Shown here piece by piece: positions 15,501 to 23,612 of a stretch of DNA of 59,881 nt. Source of the stretch: a virus. The stretch covers positions 1 through 59,881 of IMG/VR virus record IMGVR_UViG_3300046001_001163; one strand, written 5' to 3'. Made by a program: the position numbers and the translations under genes. Below the pieces are notes generated by a model, which was not told where the DNA came from, ran no database searches, and was given only the letters and a program-made list of their open reading frames with translations. Positions within the stretch are counted from its first letter, which is position 1; every line of letters starts with the position of its first letter.

Positions 15501-16556
15501 ATGACTAAAGAAGAATTAGACCAAATGGTGCGTGACATAGAGCAAGCTGAGGCAGAGCTTGTAGAGGAAGGATTGAATAAAGAAGAATTAGACCAAGAGG
15601 AGGAAGGACTGGCATCCGATGTGGACATGTGTCCACACGCTAAAGAAGAAATAGTGCCACAAGTAACGGCGTTGAGCCAACCAAAGCATTTAATATCTCT
15701 TAGCACATCAGCTGTGCTTGTATGTGCAGATGTTCGGGTGTGGAGTGCAACAGCGGTAGACCCAGAGATATCTAGTGAGGTTACAACTGCTAAGAAAGCA
15801 GACAAGAACGCAGGGAAATTCGTTAAGAATATATTAAACAATAATGCCAAGCATAAGGCTATCGTCAACTACAGACAGACTATTTATAACTGGATGAAGA
15901 GACGAACTTATAGATGGAACAAGAGTCAGGACTTGCTACCTAGTATGGACTTACCAATGTTCAAGCAAGAGTGGGCACATCATGAGAACCAATTTAATAT
16001 TATATTAGATGAGTTTATTAATGACTATGACCACATCGTCAGCAACATGGCATTCAGTCAGGGCGATATGTTCAACAGAGATGACTACCCAACTAAAGAT
16101 GAAGTACGTAAGAAGTTTAGTGCTCAGATGTTTGTTGCAGAAGTACCGACCAATGACTTTAGATGCAGTATAGCTAATGATATCGCAGAGGATTTGTACG
16201 ACACATACACCAAGCAGACGGCGTCTATCATCGAGGGCATTGCGAAAGACCAAGGCGAACGGCTAATTGACTTGATGGTTAGTATAAGCTTTTGCTGTGA
16301 CATAGAGGACAAAGACTCTAAAAGACGCCGTAAGATATACGACACTACGCTGGACAAGGCTAAGAGTATGTGTGACTTGTTCAAGACCTTTAACCTTACA
16401 AGTAATCCTCAGTTAGAGGAAGCAAGGGCAAACTTAGAGAGAACGCTCAAGGGTGTAGATGCAGAGGCAATAAGAGGTAGCGATAGCCTAAGAATATCTG
16501 TAAAGAAAGATGTAGATAGTATCTTAGAGAAGTTCAGTAGCTTTAAATGCGTGTAA
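15501..16556 (+). CDS. DUF3150-like partner of AAA+/VWA cassette
   Basis: A 351-residue protein. Residues 1-50 are very acidic (EELDQEEEGLASDVDMCPHA). Residues about 65-330 are mainly helical, with SLSTSAVLVCADVRVWSATA and later YPTKDEVRKKFSAQMFVAEV, then DFRCSIANDIAEDLYDTYTK. This fits my recollection of DUF3150, which accompanies a MoxR-type AAA+ ATPase and a VWA protein in phages and plasmids; both follow here. It may be the client adaptor or a structural part of that complex, by inference only. A palindromic TGTGGACATGTGTCCACA lies inside its acidic region. Confidence 0.5.
   Translation: MTKEELDQMVRDIEQAEAELVEEGLNKEELDQEEEGLASDVDMCPHAKEEIVPQVTALSQPKHLISLSTSAVLVCADVRVWSATAVDPEISSEVTTAKKADKNAGKFVKNILNNNAKHKAIVNYRQTIYNWMKRRTYRWNKSQDLLPSMDLPMFKQEWAHHENQFNIILDEFINDYDHIVSNMAFSQGDMFNRDDYPTKDEVRKKFSAQMFVAEVPTNDFRCSIANDIAEDLYDTYTKQTASIIEGIAKDQGERLIDLMVSISFCCDIEDKDSKRRRKIYDTTLDKAKSMCDLFKTFNLTSNPQLEEARANLERTLKGVDAEAIRGSDSLRISVKKDVDSILEKFSSFKCV
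15620..15637. promoter_or_regulatory. Palindromic site inside coding region
   Basis: TGTGGACATGTGTCCACA, identical over 18 bp to the leader copy at 14977, but inside the gene at 15501. It lies 3 bases after an ACTGGCATC word (15608). Exact identity in a coding context argues for selection rather than chance. Confidence 0.6.
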
Positions 16557-16765
16557 TCTTTATAAAGACAGACAACGTGCCATCTACTTGCAATTACTTA
16601 ACTAATGGTAAAGAGTATATGGGTAGACAGGAATCACCACTAAGTATAGAGCTACGAGTAGTACGTATTATTAGTGATAGTGGTACTGAGGTAAGTACGC
16701 TCCTTACAGGGTGTGCTCACCTTGATGATAAAGATTGGGAGGTAGTTAGAATATTAGAAGTATAG
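16547..16765 (+). CDS. Small hypothetical protein, 72 aa
   Basis: MRVIFIKTDNVPSTCNYLTN...; the product resembles small beta-rich proteins with a phrase like LTNGKEYMGRQES, as in phage proteins with a small beta-barrel or SH3-like fold. It overlaps the preceding gene by 10 bases. It lies between the DUF3150-like and AAA+ genes, and a palindrome separates it from the latter. Function unknown. Confidence 0.5.
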   Translation: MRVIFIKTDNVPSTCNYLTNGKEYMGRQESPLSIELRVVRIISDSGTEVSTLLTGCAHLDDKDWEVVRILEV

Positions 16766-16779
16766 CAGTAAACAACACA

Positions 16780-16793
16780 TGGACAACTGTCCA
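16780..16793. promoter_or_regulatory. Palindromic site before AAA+ gene
   Basis: TGGACA-AC-TGTCCA, ending 27 bases before the AAA+ ATPase start. As RNA it would form a short UGGAC/GUCCA hairpin upstream of the AAGGAAATACAATG initiation region. Confidence 0.6.
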
Positions 16794-16820
16794 CATTATA
16801 AATATAACTAAGGAAATACA

Positions 16821-17894
16821 ATGTCACAATTAAACTTTATTAACACAGTAACAATCAACGAACTACGTACAATCATTCCAACTATAGGTGAGCACTTAAC
16901 TCCTATTATCCAGTCTGAACCGGGTTGTGGTAAGACATCGTTACTTGATATGATTCGGGAAGATTTGGGGGATAAATATGATTATATCTATGTTGATTGT
17001 CCAGTTAAGGATATGTCAGACATAGGCATGGTTATTCCGAACCACGCAACACAGAGTTTAGAGTACTACGTAGCAAGCCTTTTCAAATTAGATTCAAATA
17101 AACCTAAAGTAATCTTACTTGACGAGTTCATGAAGTCACCTAAGCTATTGCAAGTAATCTTCACAAGGTTAATGTTAGAAAGAATGGTAGGTGATAGAGC
17201 CTTACCAGCTGGCAGTATAGTATTCGGCACAAGCAACAACGCATCAGATGGTGTGGGTGACTCAATGCTGGCACATGCAGGGAACAGAGTATGTATTCTT
17301 AAAATGGCGAAGCCTACAGTAGACGAGTGGTTGACATGGGCAGGGGAAGCAGGGATTAGTCGAGTCATCAGAGCATGGGTAAATATGTTCCCAAGAGCAC
17401 TGGCATCATACACGAACGGCGACCAGAACGACAACCCATACATTTTCAAACCATCATCGAGTGCTATGTCGTTTTGTTCACCACGTTCATTAGCTAAGGC
17501 AGATGTAATCGTACGTAACACAGACAAGCTAGGTGAGAATGCCACGATGTGTGCGTTAGCAGGAACTATAGGAGCGAGTGCCGCGGGTGATATGGCGGCG
17601 TTTCTATCATTAGAGAAATCATTAATTGATGTTAAGGACATTATCAAAGAACCAAAGATTGTGAAAGTACCAGACGAGATATCAGCGCAGATAATGATTA
17701 TGTTCCAAGCTATAGACATGCTCGACTCGCAAGATGAATTGTCGGCGTTCATGGAGTTTGTAGAGCGTATTAAGTCATCAGAGGTACAGGCTATCTTTTT
17801 CACTATGATGATGCGAGGTAGTAAGAGTGTGCGTCTGGCTAGTAGGAACTTAAAGATTGCGAAATGGGCGGCAGAAAATCACGAGTTGTTCTAA
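16821..17894 (+). CDS. MoxR-type AAA+ ATPase
   Basis: A 357-residue AAA+ protein. Walker A is EPGCGKTS at about 33-40, Walker B is KVILLDEF at 96-103, and sensor 1 is VFGTSNN at 134-140. The short linker between Walker A and B and the SDIGMV segment resemble MoxR/CobS-type ATPases. Such ATPases remodel protein complexes or insert metal cofactors together with a VWA partner, which is encoded immediately downstream. AAGGAAATACAATG gives a good start. Confidence 0.82.
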   Translation: MSQLNFINTVTINELRTIIPTIGEHLTPIIQSEPGCGKTSLLDMIREDLGDKYDYIYVDCPVKDMSDIGMVIPNHATQSLEYYVASLFKLDSNKPKVILLDEFMKSPKLLQVIFTRLMLERMVGDRALPAGSIVFGTSNNASDGVGDSMLAHAGNRVCILKMAKPTVDEWLTWAGEAGISRVIRAWVNMFPRALASYTNGDQNDNPYIFKPSSSAMSFCSPRSLAKADVIVRNTDKLGENATMCALAGTIGASAAGDMAAFLSLEKSLIDVKDIIKEPKIVKVPDEISAQIMIMFQAIDMLDSQDELSAFMEFVERIKSSEVQAIFFTMMMRGSKSVRLASRNLKIAKWAAENHELF

Positions 17895-17906
17895 TAGGAG
17901 AACATC

Positions 17907-19088
17907 ATGCAAAAGCAAATGACAAGAATAAAGAAAGCCCACGTAGCTATGATGAAGCACCCACAGACGGCGTTATACTCAGGTGTAATGCTAATGGGCA
18001 CATCAGAGGTAGTAGAAGATGCTAAGTTCACAGCGTACACCGATGGAGTTAATAAGAAATATGGGCTTAAGTTCCTTAAGAGTGTAGATAGCAACGCTAA
18101 ACTACGAGGTCTAGTACTGCATGAGAACCTACATGTTGCGCTGAAGCATATCCCACGAGGTGTGGACATGTGGAAGAAAGATAGTAGGATTGCGAACATA
18201 TCAGCAGACTATGTTGTAAATGGAATTATTAAAGACATAGACGGTAAAGTTGCTGGAGGTGTTGAACGTATAGTTGAGCTACCAGATAATGCGTACCAAG
18301 ATGATATGTTTAGAAACTGGAGTATGCGTGAGGTATTTAACTTCTTAATCAAGAACCCACCGCCAGAGGGTAATGGTAATGGTGAGGGTGGTGATGGTGA
18401 TGGTGATGTACATGACTTTGAGAATTGTAAAGACCTAACTCATGAAGAAGCAAAGGCTATGTCTGAGGCAATAGATAAGGCATTGCGTGAGGGTGGCATA
18501 CTTGCAGGGCGAATGGGTGCGACTGTACCGAGAGCTATAGCAGACCTACTAGAGCCGAAGATAGACTGGAGAGAAGTGCTTAGAGAGTTTGTTACATCAG
18601 CTACTAGAGGGAGTGACGAGACTACATGGCGAAGAATGAATAAGAGATACTTAGCCAATGATATGTATGTCGCAGGGTACGAAGCAGAAACTATGGGTGA
18701 AGTTACCATTGCTATAGATACATCAGGTTCTATAGGTAGTGCAGAGCTGACGGAGTTTGCAAGCGAACTGGCATCTATTTGTGGTGTGTGTTGTCCTGAA
18801 CGTGTACGCATTTTGTGGTGGGATACACAGGTACATGGTGAGCAGATATTCGAGACTGACTACGCTGACATAGCCACGCTGTTAAAACCGTTAGGTGGAG
18901 GTGGTACTAACGTATCGTGCGTTAGTGAGTATATTACGAAGCATAAGCTCAATAGTGAGTGTGTGATTGTATTCACAGATGGTTACTTGGAGGACAATAT
19001 TAAATGGAACATAACTATGCCGTCACTATGGCTAGTAACACAGAACAAATCATTTGAACCACCACAAGGTAAGAAGGTAAACGTATGA
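17907..19088 (+). CDS. HExxH plus VWA-domain protein (DUF2201-like)
   Basis: A 393-residue protein. The N-terminal metallopeptidase-like part has LHENLHVALKH (HExxH at 72-76). An acidic Gly/Asp/Asn linker lies at about 153-170. The C-terminal VWA domain has MIDAS motif DTSGS at 271-275, a Thr in GGGGTN near 332 and a TDG near 355. This layout matches the DUF2201 family, usual partner of MoxR-type ATPases. The HExxH could be an active zinc site or only structural. The start follows AGGAGAACATC 13 bases after the ATPase stop, so the two are expressed together. Confidence 0.82.
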   Translation: MQKQMTRIKKAHVAMMKHPQTALYSGVMLMGTSEVVEDAKFTAYTDGVNKKYGLKFLKSVDSNAKLRGLVLHENLHVALKHIPRGVDMWKKDSRIANISADYVVNGIIKDIDGKVAGGVERIVELPDNAYQDDMFRNWSMREVFNFLIKNPPPEGNGNGEGGDGDGDVHDFENCKDLTHEEAKAMSEAIDKALREGGILAGRMGATVPRAIADLLEPKIDWREVLREFVTSATRGSDETTWRRMNKRYLANDMYVAGYEAETMGEVTIAIDTSGSIGSAELTEFASELASICGVCCPERVRILWWDTQVHGEQIFETDYADIATLLKPLGGGGTNVSCVSEYITKHKLNSECVIVFTDGYLEDNIKWNITMPSLWLVTQNKSFEPPQGKKVNV

Positions 19089-19360
19089 GTGCAGTACAAG
19101 AAGTAAGAGAGGAGAAAGCAAGGAAGCTACAGAGCGATGCTGTAAACAGGTATATGAGACTAAAGGAGAATGAGTTAGATACACATAAGAGCGATGCTGA
19201 GAAGTATAAGAACATATGTGTTGGGCTGACGTTAGCCCTAATAATAGCGTTTACAGGGTTAGGGTACAGTCTTAACTATATAGACAATATTAAACCATGT
19301 GAAGTTAAGTACATTAAACCTAACGCTAACGATAAATACATATTAGAGAGATTAAGATAA
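19085..19360 (+). CDS. Single-pass membrane protein with coiled coil
   Basis: A 91-residue protein. Residues 1-43 form a charged helix (EVREEKARKLQSDAVNRYMR), residues about 46-67 a transmembrane helix (VGLTLALIIAFTGLGYSL), and the short C-terminal tail has one Cys. It overlaps the VWA gene by four bases and the next gene by one, so it is coupled to the AAA+/VWA cassette and could anchor or target it at the membrane. That link is inference. Confidence 0.6.
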   Translation: MSAVQEVREEKARKLQSDAVNRYMRLKENELDTHKSDAEKYKNICVGLTLALIIAFTGLGYSLNYIDNIKPCEVKYIKPNANDKYILERLR

Positions 19361-20469
19361 TGAGCACATTAGAAAGAGTAACAACATATAGCCACTGTAT
19401 CCTAGACTACGCGCGACTAGAGCGAGTTACGCAAGGTGAGAAACCATATAGAGGAACAACAGATAGATATCCACTAGAAGAAAGAAGATATGCAACAAAA
19501 TGCTTTAGAGAAGAAACTTTAAACGGTGAGAAAGTATATAGGGTATACAGAGACCATAACTATGAGGCAAAGTTTATAACTGTGGAAGAGTATAACGCCA
19601 TGCCAAGAGCTAAACGAAATAAAGTACACCCCGATGCGACTGATAGACCAGACGAACTTAGACGCTATAAGATGTATGAGAGAACACCATGTGAGATAGG
19701 CATAGTGTACCCAGACAATTCGTTTGAGTTTACTGCGAAGTTTGGTTGGGGGGGTCTTCCACAAGGGCTTAAGATAGCAATGAGCTACAACTGGCTGGGT
19801 AGGGCATCTCTATGTACAAGTAGCAAACATGGTGGGGCGTTATTATCAGGTGGTGGTGTGATAGGTAATAATTATGGATTCACTCACCCTGTGTTTAATG
19901 GACTACGTGTGTATGTGAATACATTAGAGTTGCATGAGTCATGCAGTTACGAGGTATCAGGCTATAAGACTAATAATAAAGCTGTAAAGGCAGTCTTTGA
20001 ACCATATAAGGAATTATTTACTGTAGCTGACGTAATGTTTAGAAACATGAGAGATGAGGACATTATAGAGATGGTTAAAGAGGTTACTCCAGAGACTCTT
20101 ACTTCTTATAGTTACCATAACTATTTAATAGAAAATGAGGAAGAGTATGAAATTGCGCTTAATAACTACGTAGAGGAGCTTGCTGTTAATCCCCTACTAT
20201 CTACGTTAGGTATTGCGTCACTAGGTAATGTCAATAAGCTAAGAGAGCATGTGAGATGGGCTATTAATTATTCTAGACCTATTCTTACAGGGCTTAACAG
20301 GGCTACCCTTGTCGCTAACACAGCTAAGGCATTCAAGCACAAACTATGTAGAGAAGATAGAGATACCTTACTAGTAAAGGTAGCGTATGAGTCTACTAAA
20401 AGGTTCCCTGCGAGCATATGGGGTAACGAGGTTAGAGTAACTGGCATCTTAGTAGAGCAATATAAATAA
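19360..20469 (+). CDS. Early hypothetical protein, 369 aa
   Basis: A protein of mixed composition with an N-terminal Tyr/Arg/Glu-rich half, a Gly-rich central part (KFGWGGLPQGLKIAMSYNWL and GGALLSGGGVIGNN), and a helical C-terminal third. There is no membrane helix and no motif I recognise. It is coupled to the membrane protein gene upstream (overlap of one base) and thereby to the AAA+/VWA cassette. A palindromic site follows its stop. It may be a substrate or effector of that cassette, but the sequence does not show it. Confidence 0.6.
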   Translation: MSTLERVTTYSHCILDYARLERVTQGEKPYRGTTDRYPLEERRYATKCFREETLNGEKVYRVYRDHNYEAKFITVEEYNAMPRAKRNKVHPDATDRPDELRRYKMYERTPCEIGIVYPDNSFEFTAKFGWGGLPQGLKIAMSYNWLGRASLCTSSKHGGALLSGGGVIGNNYGFTHPVFNGLRVYVNTLELHESCSYEVSGYKTNNKAVKAVFEPYKELFTVADVMFRNMRDEDIIEMVKEVTPETLTSYSYHNYLIENEEEYEIALNNYVEELAVNPLLSTLGIASLGNVNKLREHVRWAINYSRPILTGLNRATLVANTAKAFKHKLCREDRDTLLVKVAYESTKRFPASIWGNEVRVTGILVEQYK

Positions 20470-20473
20470 CATG

Positions 20474-20487
20474 TGGACAACTGTCCA
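20474..20487. promoter_or_regulatory. Palindromic site before gene at 20508
   Basis: TGGACA-AC-TGTCCA, 5 bases after the preceding stop and 21 bases before the next start, the same placement as the copies at 14977 and 16780. Confidence 0.6.
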
Positions 20488-20507
20488 TACAATAATTGGA
20501 GCAAACA

Positions 20508-21503
20508 ATGAACGCTAGAGATTATATAAACACAAACTCAGTAATGTTAGACGGTGACTGGGAATCACTACATAAGATTATAGATGATTCACAAGTAGAG
20601 AAGATAGTAAAGTGGTTACACAAAACATATGGCTTGCAAGTGTATAGAATAAAAGAATTAAATACGTCTATATGTATGGCTTACGGCGATGGGTTTCATG
20701 TGTGTGAGTTGTATGCTATTACTAAAGAGATTCCTGATTATAATAGTGTTGCTTATGAAGTCACTAAAGCTTACGAAACTACGTACTACTACGTGTCACC
20801 GTTCAATCTTAGAGATAAATACTCTAGGGAGTATAGGAACGACACTAGAGCAAGTAAGGGTCTAACTAACTTGATGAACATTATAAAGAAGATAATACCA
20901 ATAGAAAAAAGTGTTAATAGTAAAGTTATACATGGCTTTTGTGAGTTGAAAGAAACTATAGAAAAAACAGTACAAGGTATTGACTACAAGAGTAGGTATG
21001 AGCTAGAAGATGGTATGGTTCATGCGTTATTACAGAAAGTATTAGGTGGTAGTAAAGTTGTAGAGTACACATTAGATGTAGAGTTGGCAAGTAGTGTCCT
21101 TATTAAATGGGATAGTGCAGATGCAACTGCATTGGCAAGACGTACAATTTCCTCTCAGTTTCTAGAGAAACCGCTGACTGCGCTCGGAGTAAATATAGAT
21201 GGAACCTATATGATAGGAACTATACAAAAAGATATGTCCTCATGTGTCAATGAATTGTATACAATACTCACCCCATTCAAGCGTATTAGTAAATATAGTT
21301 TAGAAGAGTACCCTATGGCTCAAGCAATGGTAACTATGTTTAGTGTAGTAAATGAAGATAAACAAAAATGTATTGGGTTTATACCTAGTATCGGTGGGTA
21401 CAATGATGATTTAAATGTTATATCAATACCAATAGCTAATAGCTACAGCGGTGAGAGTGGACAATTAGGAGGTATGGGATGGCTTTTGATGCCAGCAGAT
21501 TAA
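20508..21503 (+). CDS. Early hypothetical protein, 331 aa
   Basis: A protein starting MNARDYINTNSVMLDGDW, with mixed alpha/beta composition and no membrane segment. The ATG at 20508 is preferred over an upstream TTG at 20496, because TTGGAG lies 7 bases before it and the ACAATG context matches other early genes. Its 3' end overlaps the next gene by 25 bases. I do not recognise a family. It shares neighbourhood and the palindrome leader with the AAA+/VWA cassette. Confidence 0.6.
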   Translation: MNARDYINTNSVMLDGDWESLHKIIDDSQVEKIVKWLHKTYGLQVYRIKELNTSICMAYGDGFHVCELYAITKEIPDYNSVAYEVTKAYETTYYYVSPFNLRDKYSREYRNDTRASKGLTNLMNIIKKIIPIEKSVNSKVIHGFCELKETIEKTVQGIDYKSRYELEDGMVHALLQKVLGGSKVVEYTLDVELASSVLIKWDSADATALARRTISSQFLEKPLTALGVNIDGTYMIGTIQKDMSSCVNELYTILTPFKRISKYSLEEYPMAQAMVTMFSVVNEDKQKCIGFIPSIGGYNDDLNVISIPIANSYSGESGQLGGMGWLLMPAD

Positions 21504-21886
21504 CACCAATAAAAATATTCTTTTGTAACAAGAGTATATGGAGAGTACCACTATACAAACCTATTGATGGTGATTACACGCTGTTTGTAAACACAGGGTT
21601 TACAAGAACATTCACTGATAAAACTTTACCACGAAGTTTAAAAAGCTCTATAGCAATGATACTGGCTAGTGATTATCAGTATCTATCATCAGATGAAGAA
21701 GTAAATGAGTACAATGTTTTTACCGCCCCACTAGGAGTAGATGTTACATGGTTCAATATAGGGTGGAAAATATCACCGTCATGGTTCTGTATGTGTATGC
21801 AGGCAGACCAAATAACTTCACTAAAAGGAATAATAAATGAAAACATTATTAGTAATAGCAATGATGATGACAACTACGGTAGCTAA
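21479..21886 (+). CDS. Hypothetical protein, 135 aa
   Basis: MAFDASRLTPIKIFFCNKS..., aromatic-rich and ending in an acidic/Asn-rich tail (NSNDDDNYGS). It overlaps the previous gene by 25 and the next by 50 bases. Long overlaps on both sides are unusual even for this phage, but the reading frame is open over its whole length with sensible composition. Function unknown. Confidence 0.5.
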   Translation: MAFDASRLTPIKIFFCNKSIWRVPLYKPIDGDYTLFVNTGFTRTFTDKTLPRSLKSSIAMILASDYQYLSSDEEVNEYNVFTAPLGVDVTWFNIGWKISPSWFCMCMQADQITSLKGIINENIISNSNDDDNYGS

Positions 21887-22100
21887 TGCAGTAGATGCAC
21901 CTGACTATGGGTATGGCTATAGATATCATGGGTACAACTCACTTGAGCAACAACAAGAAGCCCAACGTAATCAGTATAACTTACAGCAGATAGAGCAGAC
22001 GCAGTTAGATGTACAGGTACTAAACAAACTAAACGGAGGACAAGAGCCTATGTTTAGAGATTTATATGGAGATATGCTAGACACAACGGGCGAAGAATAA
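21837..22100 (+). CDS. Secreted small Gln-rich protein
   Basis: An 87-residue protein with a clear signal peptide, MKTLLVIAMMMTTTVANA with probable cleavage after ANA. The mature part starts with a Tyr/Gly-rich patch (YGYGYRYHGYN) followed by a Gln-rich helix (SLEQQQEAQRNQYNLQQIEQ). It would be exported to the periplasm. It is not in the lysis module, so early periplasmic roles such as superinfection exclusion are possible, but the sequence proves only export. A hairpin follows. Confidence 0.65.
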   Translation: MKTLLVIAMMMTTTVANAVDAPDYGYGYRYHGYNSLEQQQEAQRNQYNLQQIEQTQLDVQVLNKLNGGQEPMFRDLYGDMLDTTGEE

Positions 22101-22105
22101 CAGAC

Positions 22106-22134
22106 AAAAAAAGGGCTACTTTTTAAGGTAGCCC
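22106..22134 (-). terminator. Hairpin oriented as minus-strand terminator
   Basis: GGGCTAC and GTAGCCC form a 7-bp stem (extendable through the A/T centre). The A-tract lies on the plus-strand 5' side, so the minus-strand RNA ends in U7. On the plus strand there is no U-run. It may stop antisense transcripts, or serve as a 3' hairpin for the preceding plus-strand gene. Confidence 0.7.
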
Positions 22135-22170
22135 ACATGAGCGCAAAGCGCACACATCAGGATTAATACA

Positions 22171-22779
22171 ATGAGTAATAAAGATATCACAGAAATAGCA
22201 TACCGTAAACAATATTATCGAGATAACCTTGAGAAAAAAAGGGAGGACGCTAGAAAATACTATCATCGGAACAAGGAGGTTCTTAATGCAGAGAAGAGGG
22301 AGAAGACAACTATTAAAAAAGCCACCGCACTTGCAGAGAAATTAAGAACAGAGGGTGTAATTGTTGAAGTCCCTAAGATACCTAAACGTATCCCTAACCG
22401 CACTAAATCTACGGAAACACTCAGAGCTGAAAGAAGTAACAATACATATAACATGGCTGAACTAGCTAAAATAATAGGTATTACATACTCTAAACTGAGG
22501 TCTAAAGTAGCAGTAAACCCACGCTATATGATGCCTAAGCACATGTATATCATGATGGATGGTAGTAAAATTTATAACAAAGCTGAGATAGATGAGTGGT
22601 TGCCATACATAATAGACCTACTAGCATTTGACCCCTGCTCTAACAAGAAGAATCGTATTACTCTATCTGGCAATGCAGTACTAACAATAAATTTCTTACA
22701 TAAAAATAAAAAAGTAGTTAAGTACTGTGATGATATAAGACTTAGACAACTATTAGATGGGAGGATTAACAATGGATAG
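22171..22779 (+). CDS. Basic putative DNA-binding protein
   Basis: A 202-residue basic protein. The N-terminal 45 residues repeat Y-R/K patterns (AYRKQYYRDNLEKKREDARK) like the basic arms of phage HNH and HTH proteins. Residues about 93-110 (YNMAELAKIIGITYSKLRSK) look like a helix-turn-helix. There is no nuclease core. CAGGATTAATACAATG gives the start, identical to that at 15501. Its end overlaps the next gene by 8 bases. A regulator or accessory DNA-binding role is inferred. Confidence 0.6.
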   Translation: MSNKDITEIAYRKQYYRDNLEKKREDARKYYHRNKEVLNAEKREKTTIKKATALAEKLRTEGVIVEVPKIPKRIPNRTKSTETLRAERSNNTYNMAELAKIIGITYSKLRSKVAVNPRYMMPKHMYIMMDGSKIYNKAEIDEWLPYIIDLLAFDPCSNKKNRITLSGNAVLTINFLHKNKKVVKYCDDIRLRQLLDGRINNG

Positions 22780-23032
22780 AGACGATGATTTTGCATTAGC
22801 AATAAAAGTACTATACAGCAGGGGGTACAGTTTAGCTTCTATGGCTAGAACAATGGGGGCACCTATCAGTACGTTGAGTACCGTCAAGCAAGAATCTAAA
22901 GACCCCCCAGCGCATTGGTATACAGAATATGAGGGCATCGCGTTAGCAGAATATTATAATAAAGTAACAGGTGAAGTAATGCCAAAAGTAGGAGACCACA
23001 TAGATATAGAGGGTGAAGATTATGAGAACTAA
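22772..23032 (+). CDS. Small HTH-like protein
   Basis: An 86-residue protein, MDRDDDFALAIKVLYSRGYS. LASMARTMGAPISTLSTVKQ (about 21-40) fits a helix-turn-helix, and the C-terminal half is acidic. The ATG at 22772 is chosen because GGGAGGATTAACAATG gives it a good ribosome site; the upstream ATG at 22757 overlaps that site. Probable DNA-binding regulator; the target is unknown. Confidence 0.6.
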   Translation: MDRDDDFALAIKVLYSRGYSLASMARTMGAPISTLSTVKQESKDPPAHWYTEYEGIALAEYYNKVTGEVMPKVGDHIDIEGEDYEN

Positions 23033-23318
23033 AGAGGGCGTAGTTAAAGATAAGGTAGTAGGCGTATTAAAAGCCGCTGATGTATGGTATTTCTTTCCAG
23101 CGGCTAATGGTTACGGTAGGTCAGCTATCCCAGATATCATATGCTGTGTACGAGGGCACTTCTTAGCTATTGAATGTAAGGCTGATAATCTTAAGCCAAC
23201 GGCGTTACAGGAGCGTGAGTTAGGTAAGATTATAGCAAGTGGAGGAACTGGCATCTGTATAAATGCAGAGAACGTAGACCAATTAGAAAACATTTTGAGG
23301 GGGATAGATGAAACTTAA
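23022..23318 (+). CDS. VRR-NUC domain nuclease
   Basis: A 98-residue protein beginning MRTKEGVVKDKVVGVLKAAD. It has the compact PD-(D/E)xK pattern of VRR-NUC proteins: a conserved G-x-G-R-S patch (ANGYGRSAIPDIICCVRGHF) holding the catalytic Asp, then AIECKADNLKPTALQ with the E-x-K. Phage VRR-NUC proteins act as structure-specific nucleases, for example on Holliday junctions or flaps, and so may serve recombination or debranching before packaging. The ATG at 23022 is preferred to an upstream GTG. It overlaps the HTH gene by 11 bases. Confidence 0.88.
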   Translation: MRTKEGVVKDKVVGVLKAADVWYFFPAANGYGRSAIPDIICCVRGHFLAIECKADNLKPTALQERELGKIIASGGTGICINAENVDQLENILRGIDET

Positions 23319-23439
23319 AAATAGATGGTGTCGTATAGCGTGGTTTTTAGATGGCAAGAGAGTCGGTATATATAAATTTGATACTTTACCACCTATACGA
23401 AGCCGACCCCAAAACAGTATGTACTGGAGAAAGAAATGA
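23308..23439 (+). CDS. Small basic hypothetical protein, 43 aa
   Basis: MKLKNRWCRIAWFLDGKRVG...ends MYWRKK. It starts inside the VRR-NUC gene end and its stop overlaps the next start as ATGA, with GAGGGGGATAG as ribosome site. It is basic and Trp-rich, with no known domain. The tight coupling is the evidence that it is a gene. Confidence 0.5.
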   Translation: MKLKNRWCRIAWFLDGKRVGIYKFDTLPPIRSRPQNSMYWRKK

Positions 23440-23612
23440 AATTATATGAATTACCAAGAGATAGTAGATTCACCCTAGTAGACGATGATAGCAACACCGT
23501 GTTCACACTCGAACGTATAGATGGTATGTACTCTAGGTGTTACTTAGGTGACGCCCTTGTGCATATATCAGCCTGTGCTGAAGTTGAGGAGGTGTGTGAT
23601 GAAACTAAATGA
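23436..23612 (+). CDS. Small conserved phage protein, 58 aa
   Basis: MKLYELPRDSRFTLVDDDSN... then TVFTLERIDGMYSRCYLGD and HISACAEVEEV. Short proteins of the form LYELPRxSxxxLxD...F...DGMYS...H..A...VE are common in phage early operons and probably fold as a small beta-barrel. Function unknown. It overlaps both neighbours (ATGA upstream, 14 bases downstream). Confidence 0.65.
   Translation: MKLYELPRDSRFTLVDDDSNTVFTLERIDGMYSRCYLGDALVHISACAEVEEVCDETK

Noticed and set aside
17066-17803. 245-residue minus-strand open frame
   Set aside because: Lies antisense to the AAA+ ATPase gene, whose motifs are intact; a shadow frame.
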